Assembly (NCBI RefSeq): GCF_014696715.1
Contig: NZ_JACJQO010000010.1
Location: 1-64,000 of the forward strand
From: Pseudanabaena sp. FACHB-2040
GTDB taxonomy: Bacteria > Cyanobacteriota > Cyanobacteriia > Phormidesmidales > Phormidesmidaceae
Direction: 5' to 3'
Length of the DNA stretch: 64,000 bases
Position numbers and translations under genes: made by a program. Below, in pieces: positions 15,334 through 23,610 of the stretch (positions are counted from its first letter, which is position 1; each line of letters begins with the position of its first letter). The notes below the pieces were generated by a model that did not search any database, was not told the origin of the DNA, and saw only the letters and a program-made list of their open reading frames with translations.

Positions 15334-15738
15334 ATGACTAAAATCCCAAATGAAATCAACTTAATAATAAGAGCTAGAGCCACAAGTAAATGGCCGGATG
15401 ACTTTGCAATGCAGAAGTATGTGCTGGATAATCAAACCGAAGCCTACCTAAACATTGAAAAATTGGAATCTCAAGTTGGCTCCAATAAGCTTTTTCAAAT
15501 TGTATTTAATAAATCGGTTAAGAAATGGCCAGATGACTTTGAGATGCAACTTTATACCATAAATCAGCAGTTTGAGGCCATCACTCAAGTATCAGAATAT
15601 GAAAACCCTAATGTGCCACCTGACATACTAGAAAAAATAAAGAGTAAAGCTTTTGATAAATGGCCAGATGATTATGCAATGCAGATGCACACTATTGAAA
15701 GCCAAGTCACAGCTTGGGTTGAGCTGAATAATCCGTAA
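15334..15738 (+). CDS. Three-repeat KWPDD protein of unknown function
   Basis: 134 residues built of three copies of about 45 residues, each centred on KWPDD[FY]xMQ: KWPDDFAMQKYVLDNQTEAY, KKWPDDFEMQLYTINQQFEA and KWPDDYAMQMHTIESQVTAW. Each repeat is followed by xxQxxA, with a variable linker of acidic and Asn-rich sequence. No signal peptide or membrane segment. GAGGAAG lies eight bases before ATG, supporting expression. I recall similar KWxxDYxMxxYxxxxQxxAY repeats in Gram-positive bacteria and phage-related proteins, but I know no function. The gene is AT-rich compared with its neighbours and sits among broken toxin-antitoxin genes, which suggests horizontal transfer. Confidence 0.75.
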   Translation: MTKIPNEINLIIRARATSKWPDDFAMQKYVLDNQTEAYLNIEKLESQVGSNKLFQIVFNKSVKKWPDDFEMQLYTINQQFEAITQVSEYENPNVPPDILEKIKSKAFDKWPDDYAMQMHTIESQVTAWVELNNP

Positions 15739-16134
15739 TTAACATCTAGCGCTGTCAACATAACGTTTGGCTACTATCTAGAAATCCATCGGGAAAACTC
15801 TGGCCTCTAGGCGTTAGGCTTCTTCAATTTTTGCTGGAGCTGATCCTATCCGGCGGGGCTGTGGGTGACGGGCATAGGAAAGTAGATCTCGTAGGATGGG
15901 CAGAGCAAAGCGTGCCCGTCGCAGTAGTCCAGTAGGATACGTTAGCGCTAGCGTAACGCATTAAGCTTCGGTTTCAAGATGCGTGACGGCTTTGCTTAAC
16001 ACATCCTACGAGATTATAACTAGAGCATAGGCAGCGCAACTATGAGAACAATAGAATTAATGACAAGAAGATCTCCGAGGGTCTAATCCGTGAGCGTCGG
16101 ACGACATGACTCGGAGAAGTACTTCCAAGCTCAT
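15739..16134. other. Intergenic region (about 395 bp) mostly occupied by a MITE-like repeat
   Basis: Apart from the element at 15886-16014, nothing is seen except the possible leader of the nucleotidyltransferase gene with GAGGG before an alternative GTG start at 16090. Confidence 0.5.
15886..16014. mobile_element. MITE-like repeat, 13-bp perfect terminal inverted repeats
   Basis: ATCTCGTAGGATG (15886-15898) and CATCCTACGAGAT (16002-16014) bound a 129-bp non-coding unit; complementarity continues imperfectly inward (GGCAGAGCAAAGC against GCTTTGCTTAACA). The GTAGGATGGGCAGAGCAAAGC core looks like the widespread cyanobacterial dispersed repeats of the GTAGGxTGGGxxxAGCAAAGC type. A related core occurs in the element at 35407-35541. 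Confidence 0.65.
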
Positions 16135-16467
16135 ATGATTTCTCTACCAATTCTTTGGCCCCAAGATAAAATCTCAGCTTTTTGCGATCGCTGGTCGGTT
16201 GCCGAACTGTCTCTCTTTGGTTCCGTTCTGCGAGACGACTTTCATAATCACAGCGACATTGATCTTCTAATCGCCTTTAGCCCCGATGCTGATTGGAGCC
16301 TCTTCGACCATATCCGCATGCAACAAGAACTAGAAGCAATCTTGCAGCGCAAAGTGGATTTGGTGAGTAAACGGGCAATCGAACGAAGCCAAAATCCCAT
16401 TCGCCGCCACGAAATATTATCCACGGCTCAAGTCATTTACACTAGAGGTGCTTATGCTCCAAAATAG
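16135..16467 (+). CDS. MNT-type minimal nucleotidyltransferase (antitoxin of a HEPN-MNT pair)
   Basis: 110 residues from ATG 16135 (a GTG at 16090 with GAGGG upstream is an alternative). The catalytic motif is LSLFGSVLRDDFHNHSDIDL, with the GSxxR..D....SDxD arrangement of metal-binding Asp residues, then LIAF. MNT proteins AMPylate a HEPN ribonuclease and neutralise it. The next frame overlaps by 14 bases and is only a 28-residue stub of a HEPN protein, so the toxin half is lost. Confidence 0.82.
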   Translation: MISLPILWPQDKISAFCDRWSVAELSLFGSVLRDDFHNHSDIDLLIAFSPDADWSLFDHIRMQQELEAILQRKVDLVSKRAIERSQNPIRRHEILSTAQVIYTRGAYAPK

Positions 16468-16540
16468 ACACCTAGAAGCCCGCTTGGACATTGAACGAGC
16501 TGCCAAAAAAATCATTCAATTTAAGCAACGATTCAATTAG
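16454..16540 (+). pseudogene. HEPN (DUF86-like) toxin, N-terminal stub
   Basis: MLQNRHLEARLDIERAAKKI then IQFKQRFN and a stop (28 codons). The LxDIExAAxKIxxF pattern matches the first helix of DUF86/HEPN ribonucleases, normally about 110-140 residues with an RxxxxH active site that is absent here. It overlaps the MNT gene end, the usual translational coupling of this pair. Confidence 0.65.
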
Positions 16541-16610
16541 GTGGCTTGAGTTCAGTCTTCGCCGACACCATCAAACCTTTTGCGAGTTAAACGCCTACGG
16601 AGGAATTCCC

Positions 16611-16832
16611 ATGCCATACGTGAATATCCAGATCACAAAAGGTGCTACGAGGGAACAAAAGGCTCAACTAGTCCAAGAGGTGACCGCTTCCCTTGTGCGT
16701 ATCTTGGGAAAGAAGCCAGAGCATACGCATATCGTTATTCAAGAAATCGCAGACGAAGATTGGGGTTTTGCAGGTCTACTGACCGACGACTGGAAGAAAC
16801 AACAATCACCTCAATCACAAACTGAAACCTAA
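16611..16832 (+). CDS. 4-oxalocrotonate tautomerase family protein
   Basis: 73 residues starting MPYVNIQITKGATREQKAQL, with the invariant Pro2 (catalytic base after Met removal) and the family pattern G.T.EQK..L...VT..L....G. Good ribosome site GGAGGAA eight bases before ATG. The C-terminal EIADEDWGFAGLLTDDW is typical of the 60-80 residue tautomerases. The substrate is unknown. The longer frame starting at 16491 is a run-in from the decayed HEPN region, not part of this gene. Confidence 0.88.
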   Translation: MPYVNIQITKGATREQKAQLVQEVTASLVRILGKKPEHTHIVIQEIADEDWGFAGLLTDDWKKQQSPQSQTET

Positions 16833-16877
16833 CCAATCCTCAAACTAAAACAGAGCATGAATTAGTTCAGCATTGTG

Positions 16878-16952
16878 TAGATTGGATTAAACAAAGTGTA
16901 AACCCAACATCTTAAGGAGTTGTTGAGTTTCTCAAAACCTTAATCCAATCTA
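16878..16952. repeat. Inverted repeat, 13-bp arms (small MITE or hairpin)
   Basis: TAGATTGGATTAA (16878-16890) and TTAATCCAATCTA (16940-16952) are perfect complements around 49 bases with some further pairing. It lies after the tautomerase gene and could serve as its terminator or be a small transposon remnant. Confidence 0.5.
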
Positions 16953-17028
16953 ACTCTAGTTAGACTACTTTAAGTTAAGAGTGGAGACGCCATTGAAAAT
17001 TCGCTTGTTGGTGCTTTAAGTCGATCTT

Positions 17029-17526
17029 ATGCAGATGCTATCTATTTCAGTGCGTCAAGCGGCTCCAAATGACCTGTTAGCGGTTTCAGATATTTTGGAC
17101 GAAGCTGCTTCATGGCTCAAACAGCAAAACATGACGCTGTGGGAGAAGGAGGAGGTTTCTCCAGAGGCAATTCGCCAAGACGTTGAAGCGGGCTTATTCT
17201 ACATGGCTTTTGTTGAAGACGAGCCCGCTGGAGCTGTTAAGTTTCAGCTTGAAGACTTAATGTTTTGGCCAGATATTCCTCAAGAAGATTCAGCATTCAT
17301 TCATCGGCTGGCAGTGCGACGGTGCTTTGCGGGTAGCAACGTTTCAACAGAACTAATGAAGTGGGCCGTCAAGCAGAGCCAAGATTTAGATAAAAGCTTC
17401 CTACGTCTAGACTGTGCCGCAGATCGTCTACGTTTGCGAAGATTTTATGAAAACTTTGGGTTCCGGCATCATAGCGATCGCCAAGTTGGGCCCTATTTTG
17501 TAGCAAGGTATGAGTACAAGGTTTAA
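17029..17526 (+). CDS. GNAT-family N-acetyltransferase
   Basis: 165 residues. SVRQAAPNDLLAVSDIL begins the fold; the acetyl-CoA site region is HRLAVRRCFAGSNVSTELMKWA (about residues 90-111), where the usual Q/RxxGxG/A loop reads RCFAGSNV and is slightly atypical; the last part LRLRRFYENFGFRHHSD is motif B. No partner gene is adjacent. The substrate cannot be predicted. Confidence 0.85.
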   Translation: MQMLSISVRQAAPNDLLAVSDILDEAASWLKQQNMTLWEKEEVSPEAIRQDVEAGLFYMAFVEDEPAGAVKFQLEDLMFWPDIPQEDSAFIHRLAVRRCFAGSNVSTELMKWAVKQSQDLDKSFLRLDCAADRLRLRRFYENFGFRHHSDRQVGPYFVARYEYKV

Positions 17527-17735
17527 CAGCAATTCCCATGATTCTCATAGCAGGTGCAACTGGAAGGGCCGATAGCAAGCTGGTTGAATCGTCCTTCTGT
17601 CTGAGCTAGCTAACATTGCGTTGATGCGGACAAAATAGCGGTTGTCGGTAGGTGTTCGTGGCAAAAGCTGAACCCAGTAGCACTTGGCAGATCAGTTAAA
17701 CTGTAGGCGTACTTCAGTCCTGTGAGGTCAGTCTG

Positions 17736-18068
17736 ATGAAGCGGTTTATCGTAGCAAGCTTACTGGCAGTAGCATCAATAGTTAGTTTGGCAGGCTTGGG
17801 GCAGGCAGACAGCGAAGCGCCCGTAGCTGATACTTACCCAGTTGTGGCTCAACTGGCACTGCGCGATCGCACCGTCACCATTACCTCTGCCCCGGCTGGC
17901 TACCGCTACACCATTGCCGACGAAGCAGGCGCAGTCTTGAGTGCCAGCCTCACCGAAGAACAGCTTGCCGACCAGTATCCTGAACTTCTGGAAACAGTGC
18001 GGCCCGCTATTGCCGATGACGAAGTTTCAGAACTAATGATGCTGGCTCCTGTATCCGAAGATTGGTAA
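17736..18068 (+). CDS. Small secreted hypothetical protein
   Basis: 110 residues. Signal peptide MKRFIVASLLAVASIVSLAG with a probable cleavage near GQADS (about residue 25). The mature part is mixed alpha/beta with RTVTITSAPAGYRYTIADEAGAVL. No Cys and no membrane segment after the signal, so it is probably periplasmic or extracellular. I recognise no family with a function. GAGG stands nine bases before ATG, and a HIP1-built hairpin follows the stop. Confidence 0.6.
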   Translation: MKRFIVASLLAVASIVSLAGLGQADSEAPVADTYPVVAQLALRDRTVTITSAPAGYRYTIADEAGAVLSASLTEEQLADQYPELLETVRPAIADDEVSELMMLAPVSEDW

Positions 18069-18085
18069 TTGCTCAGCAGGATGGA

Positions 18086-18126
18086 GAGGGTGCGATCGCA
18101 GTTAAGCAAGTTGCGATCGCACCCTC
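18086..18126. terminator. Hairpin formed by two HIP1 sites
   Basis: A perfect 15-bp stem GAGGGTGCGATCGCA (18086-18100) / TGCGATCGCACCCTC (18112-18126) with an 11-base loop, just after the secreted-protein gene. Both arms contain GCGATCGC. It is strong enough to act as a transcription terminator, though no T tract follows. Confidence 0.55.
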
Positions 18127-18464
18127 CCCTCATTTCCCTAAACTTTTTCCCTTAAGCCAAGCTATCGACTCTGAGGCAATGTGGGTAGAGGCCTGCCGCT
18201 AAGGCGAAGGACGAACGTGGCTATACTCTCCGCGTCAGGCAGGGGACACGATTACCCCTGTGGGCCTAGGCTTTGAGTGCTCAATCGAGTGAATTTACAA
18301 GGATGTGCAGGTGTAGGCAGGGTTGCGATCGCTTACCTAGCTTTTGGTAGAAGCGTGGCCGAAGAGTAAGCCCTCTAGTAGGAGTTAGCTTACCTTCTGT
18401 TCCTGAGTCTTCAAAATCTTGAAGATTTACAATTGTAGACAGCAGGCCCGCATATTCCGGACAA
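18127..18464. other. Intergenic region (338 bp) without recognised features
   Basis: One further HIP1 site near 18325. No reading frame or structure that I would defend; the start of the region may hold the promoter of the toxin-antitoxin pair at its right end. Confidence 0.4.
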
Positions 18465-18686
18465 ATGACACCACAAGAATTGCAAAGACAAGCACTGCAG
18501 CTTTCGACTGACGCTCGCTGGCAGTTGGTACAAGCTCTTTTAGAATCCCTGAAGCAGGAAGCCAATCCTAAGCCGAAGCGAGGCAACCTATCCCGGCTAC
18601 GAGGTATTGCCAAAACTTCAGCAGCCACAGGTCAGAGTAATGCCAAGGAGGACTATGTAACCTATTTGACCGAGAAGTATCAGTAA
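18465..18686 (+). CDS. Antitoxin of a PIN-domain toxin-antitoxin pair
   Basis: 73 residues: an N-terminal helical part MTPQELQRQALQLSTDARWQ followed by LVQALLESLKQE, typical of small addiction-module antitoxins, then a flexible basic middle (KPKRGNLSRLRG) and a short C-terminal helix. Its stop codon overlaps the ATG of the PIN gene (TAATG), the classic coupling of such pairs. Confidence 0.8.
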   Translation: MTPQELQRQALQLSTDARWQLVQALLESLKQEANPKPKRGNLSRLRGIAKTSAATGQSNAKEDYVTYLTEKYQ

Positions 18687-19099
18687 TGCGAATTCTTATT
18701 GATACCAACGTAGTTCTTGATTTTCTGCAAGAGCGAGAACCTTTTGTGGAAAATGCAGCAAGACTATTTGAGCGTATTGCTGGAGAAATTGAAGGTTTTA
18801 TCGCAGCATCAACAATCACGAATATCTACTACATCATTCGTCGAGTAGCAGGGGAAATAGCTGCTCAAGATGCAATTACTCAAGTTATGTCAGAGGTAAA
18901 TATTTGTGCAGTTGATTTAGAAATACTAGAACAGGCTCTCGCGTTAAACTTTGAAGATTTTGAAGACGCAGTGCAGTATGCCTGTGCCTTGGCGCATAGC
19001 GTTGACGCTATCGTCACTCGTGATGCTTCTGGATTCGTTAGTACAGAGATGCCCGTAGTGTTGCCCGAAGACCTTGATACTATCAACAGCGGTAGTTGA
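18686..19099 (+). CDS. VapC-like PIN-domain ribonuclease toxin
   Basis: 137 residues. First metal-binding Asp in MRILIDTNVVLDFL (D6); acidic cluster NFEDFEDAVQYACA; final Asp in DAIVTRDASGF. These are the standard PIN active-site positions. The second helix reads AASTITNIYYIIRR, as in the PIN subgroup that lacks the classical Glu there. Full length, overlapping its antitoxin, so the pair looks functional. Confidence 0.88.
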   Translation: MRILIDTNVVLDFLQEREPFVENAARLFERIAGEIEGFIAASTITNIYYIIRRVAGEIAAQDAITQVMSEVNICAVDLEILEQALALNFEDFEDAVQYACALAHSVDAIVTRDASGFVSTEMPVVLPEDLDTINSGS

Positions 19100-19249
19100 A
19101 GAAACTACGGTAACCGATGGCGCAGCATAACGTTTCCCTGAACCAATACCGCAAGATGGTTGGCTGAGTTGCCACAGTTACTGGCGTCTAATGAGCTTAG
19201 AGGGACGCAGGGATCTGCGCCCCTTTCAATCACCTTTTTCCAAACCAAA

Positions 19250-21721
19250 CTACACTCCCACTTCCTCCTCCTCAATGGATAAAGGGGAAGTCAATGCGCC
19301 CTGCTGATACTCCTCAAAGCTAAAGTCATCCACCTGAATGGCGTCATTACGAATCAGGTTCGTTCTGCTGATGAGATCCATCTCCTCGTCAGTAATCAGA
19401 TGAGCCTCGTAGGCCAGATCGACTAAATGCTCAGGCTTACCAGCCGGAATCTGCCCAGCCTGGCTTGCAAATTTGATCTTTCTCAGCACCGCCTGAGTCT
19501 GGTGAGTCAACCCAAACGCCTGCTCCAAACGGCCCAAAGCTTCCTGTTCGCTGGTAGGAATGTAGATGCCTGCGGTTAGGCGATCGCGGGTTTCTCCAGG
19601 CGTTTGCAAAGCCTGAGCGATCTGGCTGCCCAGCCGATCAGAAGGCAGCGTGCCGATGGGGTTCAGCCGCAACCAGGCCAGCAGAGGACCACGCAGCAGA
19701 GCCCCCACAACGGGAATATCCAGATTGCTGAAGATCCCTTCAAAACCCTGCTGCATTTGAGCAAAGGCATATTCCAGGCTCCACTGCACCAAAGGCAGAT
19801 CAGCGGCTTGGCTACATTCGGCCTCATATCGTCGCAGGGTTGCTGTCGCCAGATACTGCCAGGTCAAAATATCGGCAAAGCGACCCGTCAGCTTTTCCTT
19901 GCGCTTGAGGCTGCCGCCGTAGGTTAGCAGGGCAACATCGCTCAGCAGCGCAAAGGTCGTAGAAGCCCAGGCCAGCTTGCGGTAGTAGACAGCCGTTGGC
20001 CCCGGCACTGGCGATCGCACCAAACTGCCTCGGGTCAAGCTCAGCACCACACTGCGACAGCTATTGCTGACAATCGACCCCAAATGACCCCAAAACAGCC
20101 GATCAAACGCCACCAAATCAGCAGACTGGAGCGCCTGAATTTCTCCATATATGTAAGGGTGACAGCGAATCACGCCCTGACCAAAAATCATCAGGGTGCG
20201 GGTGAGAATGTTGGCTCCTTCAACGGTGATGGAGATCGGGATAGCGGTATAGATATTGGCCAGCAAGTTGCGAGGCCCCCGACAAATGCCAGAACCGCCA
20301 AGAATGTCCATGCCATCGTTGATGATTTGGCGAGCTAATTCGGTGGTGCTGTATTTTGCGATCGCACTCACCACCGCAGGTCGTTCACCCCGATCCACCG
20401 CGCCACAGGTATAGAGCCGAGCCGCATCAATAACGTAAGTCAGCGCGCCAATCCGGGCCAGCGGTTCCTCAATGCCTTCAAAGCGGCCAATGGAGAGGCC
20501 AAACTGCTGCCGCACCACACTATGGGCACTGGCAACCCGCGAAACCATTTTAGCCACGCCCGTACAGGTGGCAGGGAAGCTAATGCCCCGCCCCGCCGCC
20601 AGCGTTTGCATCAGCATCTTCCAACCCTGCCCCGCCTGCTCAACCCCGCCAATAATGTGGTCAATTGGCAGAATCACGTCATGCCCCTCAGTCGGAGAGT
20701 TGAAGAAAGGCACCCCCATTGGGTCATGGCGGCGATCTAGCTGCACTCCCGGCGTATCGGTAGGCACCAGGGCGCAGGTAATGCCCAAGTCGTGGCCTTT
20801 ACCCAGCAAATTTTCGGGGTCGTATAGGCGAAAGGCTAGACCGAGCAGAGTTGCGATCGCGCCCAGCGTGATGTAGCGCTTCTTCCAGTTCAGCCGCAGA
20901 TACAGCTCTCCATCCTTACCTCGAAACACTTCTCCGTGCGAGGTTAGACTAGCCGCATCAGAGCCAGCCGTCGGCTCCGTCAGCGCAAAGCAGGGAATTT
21001 CTTCGCCAATTGCCAAACGCGGTAGATAGCGAGCCTTTTGCTCCGGCGTGCCGTAGCGCAGCAGCAGCTTGGCCGGGCCAAGGGAGTTGGTCACTCCCAC
21101 GGTCGCCACATGGGTAAACGAGCGCGACGCCAGCTTTACCATCACCGCACTATAGGCCAGGTTAGAAAAGCCCAAGCCCCCAAACTCCGGCGGAATCATC
21201 ATGCCAAAAAACTTTTCCCGCTTGAGGTATTTCCACACCTCTGGCGGCAAATCCTTGCGCTGGTAAATCTCCCAGTCCGTCGCCATTTGGCAGACCGCTT
21301 CCACCGGCCCATCCAGAAACGCCTGCACCTCCGGCGACAGCTCCGGGTAAGGCTCGTTGATCAGCCGCTGCATGTTGGGCTTGCCGGTGAAGAACTCGCC
21401 CTCGACCCAGACATTTCCCGCTTCAATTGCCGCCCGCTCTGTCTCCGAAATCTTCGGCAGCTGCTTCGCTGCCAGTAGCGCAATCCAGCCCGTGACTAGC
21501 TGCCGCCGCAAGACTGGAATATTGAATATTAGCGCCACCACTGCAAAGGCAATCCACAGAGGAACCGGAGCGTAGAAGAGAACCAGGGCCGCCGCAGCGT
21601 AGAGAGTCCAAAGCCAAAGCGGTGGGCCGATGTAAGCAAGGGCAATGAGGGAGATGATGAGGGTGGGGAGGGTGAGGGAGATAGGGAGGGTGAGGGAGAT
21701 GGGGAGGGTGGGGTGAAGCAT
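19250..21721 (-). CDS. fadE: FadE-type acyl-CoA dehydrogenase
   Basis: 823 residues, close to the 814 of E. coli FadE. Several segments are nearly identical to what I recall of FadE: EEIPCFALTEPTAGSDAA (FAD/substrate loop), the WKKRYITLGAIATLLGLAF segment, GHDLGITCALVPTDTPGV, FGLSIGRFEGIEEPLARI and SITVEGANILTRTLMIFGQG. It catalyses the first, FAD-dependent step of beta-oxidation. Two or three membrane helices (about residues 20-75) fit the FadE N-terminus. The first 20 residues (repeated LTLPIS) are coded by a polypurine repeat, so the start region has been remodelled; no other in-frame ATG exists nearby. It lies in the same direction as the thiolase, FadN-like and acyl-CoA synthetase genes, separated only by a four-helix-bundle gene on the other strand. 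Confidence 0.95.
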   Translation of the reverse strand: MLHPTLPISLTLPISLTLPTLIISLIALAYIGPPLWLWTLYAAAALVLFYAPVPLWIAFAVVALIFNIPVLRRQLVTGWIALLAAKQLPKISETERAAIEAGNVWVEGEFFTGKPNMQRLINEPYPELSPEVQAFLDGPVEAVCQMATDWEIYQRKDLPPEVWKYLKREKFFGMMIPPEFGGLGFSNLAYSAVMVKLASRSFTHVATVGVTNSLGPAKLLLRYGTPEQKARYLPRLAIGEEIPCFALTEPTAGSDAASLTSHGEVFRGKDGELYLRLNWKKRYITLGAIATLLGLAFRLYDPENLLGKGHDLGITCALVPTDTPGVQLDRRHDPMGVPFFNSPTEGHDVILPIDHIIGGVEQAGQGWKMLMQTLAAGRGISFPATCTGVAKMVSRVASAHSVVRQQFGLSIGRFEGIEEPLARIGALTYVIDAARLYTCGAVDRGERPAVVSAIAKYSTTELARQIINDGMDILGGSGICRGPRNLLANIYTAIPISITVEGANILTRTLMIFGQGVIRCHPYIYGEIQALQSADLVAFDRLFWGHLGSIVSNSCRSVVLSLTRGSLVRSPVPGPTAVYYRKLAWASTTFALLSDVALLTYGGSLKRKEKLTGRFADILTWQYLATATLRRYEAECSQAADLPLVQWSLEYAFAQMQQGFEGIFSNLDIPVVGALLRGPLLAWLRLNPIGTLPSDRLGSQIAQALQTPGETRDRLTAGIYIPTSEQEALGRLEQAFGLTHQTQAVLRKIKFASQAGQIPAGKPEHLVDLAYEAHLITDEEMDLISRTNLIRNDAIQVDDFSFEEYQQGALTSPLSIEEEEVGV

Positions 21722-21845
21722 GGCTGGATTCCTTGGTTTGAGTGTTGGGATGGGAAGAATTGGTTGGGAGAAGAGGAAGTTTAAGGAGGTTAGGAAGATG
21801 GGGAAGTTAGGGGAGATGGGGGAGGTGGGGCAGCGGAGGTTGATT
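21640..21845. repeat. Polypurine low-complexity repeat covering two gene starts
   Basis: Imperfect copies of GGGAGGGTGAGGGAGAT and GGGGAGATGGGGGAGGTG. It encodes the first residues of FadE on the minus strand and the upstream/first codons of the four-helix-bundle gene on the plus strand. Similar tracts occur at 23461-23570, 26076-26160, 27540-27640, 38977-39075 and 41541-41637. Confidence 0.7.
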
Positions 21846-22208
21846 AAGAGTCATGAGGATTTGGTGATTTACCAGATGGCTTTTGAGGCAGCGATGCAGG
21901 TTTTTCAACTGACAAAATCTTTTCCTGTTGAAGAGCGATATTCTCTGACGGATCAGATGCGGCGGTCTTCTCGATCGGTCTGTGCAAACATGGCCGAGGC
22001 TTGGAGAAAGCGAAGATACCAAGCAGCTTTTATTGCCAAGCTCAATGACTGTGAAGCTGAGTCGGCTGAAACGCAGGTATGGCTAAAGTTCGCAGTTAAG
22101 TGCCGATACTTAGAACCAGAACAAGCGAAAGCTTTATACAGCACCTACAACCAAATCCTCAGCGGCCTAGTTCAGCTAATCAAAAACCCCAAAACCTGGC
22201 TCCTCTAA
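21798..22208 (+). CDS. Four-helix bundle protein (23S rRNA intervening-sequence family)
   Basis: 136 residues from ATG 21798 (AGGAGG eight bases upstream, within the polypurine repeat). The family signature is IKSHEDLVIYQMAFEAAMQV, then FPVEERYSLTDQMRRSSRSV and the ending RYLEPEQAKALYSTYNQILSGL. These short helical proteins of unknown role are found inside 23S rRNA inserts in some bacteria and as free-standing genes in many cyanobacteria. The longer frame starting at 21720 is coded by the repeat and is not needed. It interrupts the beta-oxidation group on the opposite strand. Confidence 0.85.
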   Translation: MGKLGEMGEVGQRRLIKSHEDLVIYQMAFEAAMQVFQLTKSFPVEERYSLTDQMRRSSRSVCANMAEAWRKRRYQAAFIAKLNDCEAESAETQVWLKFAVKCRYLEPEQAKALYSTYNQILSGLVQLIKNPKTWLL

Positions 22209-22262
22209 CTACCCCACCTCCCCTACCCCCCTCATCTCCCTCATCTCCCTATCTCCACATCC

Positions 22263-23447
22263 TCAGAGCATGAGATTCTCAAATACCCCCGCTGCGCCCA
22301 TACCGCCGCCGACGCACATGGAGACTAGGCCATAGCGAATACCACGACGCTGCATTTCATGGAGCAGAGTCGCAGTGAGCTTGGCACCACTACAGCCGAG
22401 AGGGTGGCCCAGTGCGATCGCACCGCCATTGACGTTAACGATGTCCTCATTGAGGCCCAGCTCACGGATGACGGCGATGGATTGGGCGGCAAAGGCTTCG
22501 TTTAGCTCGATCAGGCCGATGTCTTCTAAGGTCAGCCCAACTTGCTTGAGCACTTTAGGAATGGCGGCGACGGGGCCAATGCCCATGATTTCGGGGGGCA
22601 CTCCGGCGACGGTAAAGCCTAGGAGTTTGCCGAGCGGTTGCACGCCCAACTCATTGACTAGAGCTTCGCTCATGAGAACGGTTGCAGCAGCGCCATCAGA
22701 CATTTGGGAGGAATTGCCAGCGCTGACGGTGCCGTTGGCGCGGAAAACAGGTTTGAGTTGGGCCAGCGCTTCCGAGCTGGTGTCGGCGCGGGGGCCTTCG
22801 TCGGCGTCGAACTGGGTTTCTTGAGTGACAGCATGACCATCAAGGTACTGGGTTTCGTGTACCGTAATGGGGATGATTTCGTCTTTGAACTTGCCGGTGT
22901 TGAGGGCGGCTAGGGCACGCTGATGCGATCGCAATGCAAACGCATCCTGCTCCTCGCGAGAAACCTGAAACCGATCTGCCACATTTTCAGCAGTGATGCC
23001 CATCGTGACGTAGGCCGCAGGCATATCAGCCAGCAATTCCGGGTTAGGCAAAAACTGGTGCCCACCCATCGGAATCAGACTCATCGACTCTGCGCCCCCA
23101 GCCACTATCGCCTCGGCCTGCCCTGTGAGAATGGCTTGGTTTGCGATCGCAATGCTCTGCAACCCCGAAGCACACAGCCGGTTCACGGTAGCCCCCGCCA
23201 CCGTATCGGGCAGCCCCGCCCGCAGCGCCACTACCCGGCCCAGGTTGTAGCCCTGCTGCGCCTCGGGCATAGCGCAGCCCATAATCACATCATCAATCTG
23301 GTTTGAGACCAGCCCCGGCACTTTTTCCAAAGCTCCCTGCACCACCGTCGCACCCAGGTCATCTGAGCGCATGTGGCGCAGCGTACCGCGCGGGGCTTTG
23401 CCGATAGCGGTTCTGACGGAGCTGACTATATAGGCGTTGGTTGTCAT
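22263..23447 (-). CDS. fadA: Acetyl-CoA acyltransferase (3-ketoacyl-CoA thiolase)
   Basis: 394 residues, normal thiolase length. Catalytic residues: C92 in [10 protein letters not shown]348 in [15 protein letters not shown]378 in [16 protein letters not shown] near residue 317 is also conserved. It performs the thiolytic last step of beta-oxidation. In context (FadN-like, FadE, acyl-CoA synthetase) a degradative role is much more likely than the biosynthetic acetoacetyl-CoA role. The 183-bp spacer to the upstream FadN-like gene is filled with polypurine/TTTAGGG repeats. Confidence 0.93.
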   Translation of the reverse strand: MTTNAYIVSSVRTAIGKAPRGTLRHMRSDDLGATVVQGALEKVPGLVSNQIDDVIMGCAMPEAQQGYNLGRVVALRAGLPDTVAGATVNRLCASGLQSIAIANQAILTGQAEAIVAGGAESMSLIPMGGHQFLPNPELLADMPAAYVTMGITAENVADRFQVSREEQDAFALRSHQRALAALNTGKFKDEIIPITVHETQYLDGHAVTQETQFDADEGPRADTSSEALAQLKPVFRANGTVSAGNSSQMSDGAAATVLMSEALVNELGVQPLGKLLGFTVAGVPPEIMGIGPVAAIPKVLKQVGLTLEDIGLIELNEAFAAQSIAVIRELGLNEDIVNVNGGAIALGHPLGCSGAKLTATLLHEMQRRGIRYGLVSMCVGGGMGAAGVFENLML

Positions 23448-23460
23448 GGGTTTGCTCCTG

Positions 23461-23610
23461 TAGGGGAGGGGGTGAGGGGTATAGGGTGAAGGGTTTAAGG
23501 TTTAGGGTTTAGGGTTTAGGGGGTGAAGGGGAGAGGAGAGAGGGAAGGTGAGAGAGATGGGGAAGCGGACAAAGCTGTTGCCTTAACCTTGCACCTTAGA
23601 CCCTAAACCC
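23461..23610. repeat. TTTAGGG heptamer run and its inverted copy
   Basis: TTTAGGG occurs at 23501, 23508 and 23515 within GGTTTAGGGTTTAGGG-type sequence, and the complement CCCTAAACCC occurs at 23601-23610, so the spacer can fold into a large hairpin. Polypurine tract between them. It lies between thiolase and FadN-like genes. Confidence 0.7.

Noticed and set aside
18281-18628. 115-codon minus-strand frame
   Set aside because: Antisense to the antitoxin gene and spacer, no homology pattern; the plus-strand pair with TAATG overlap is the real gene set.
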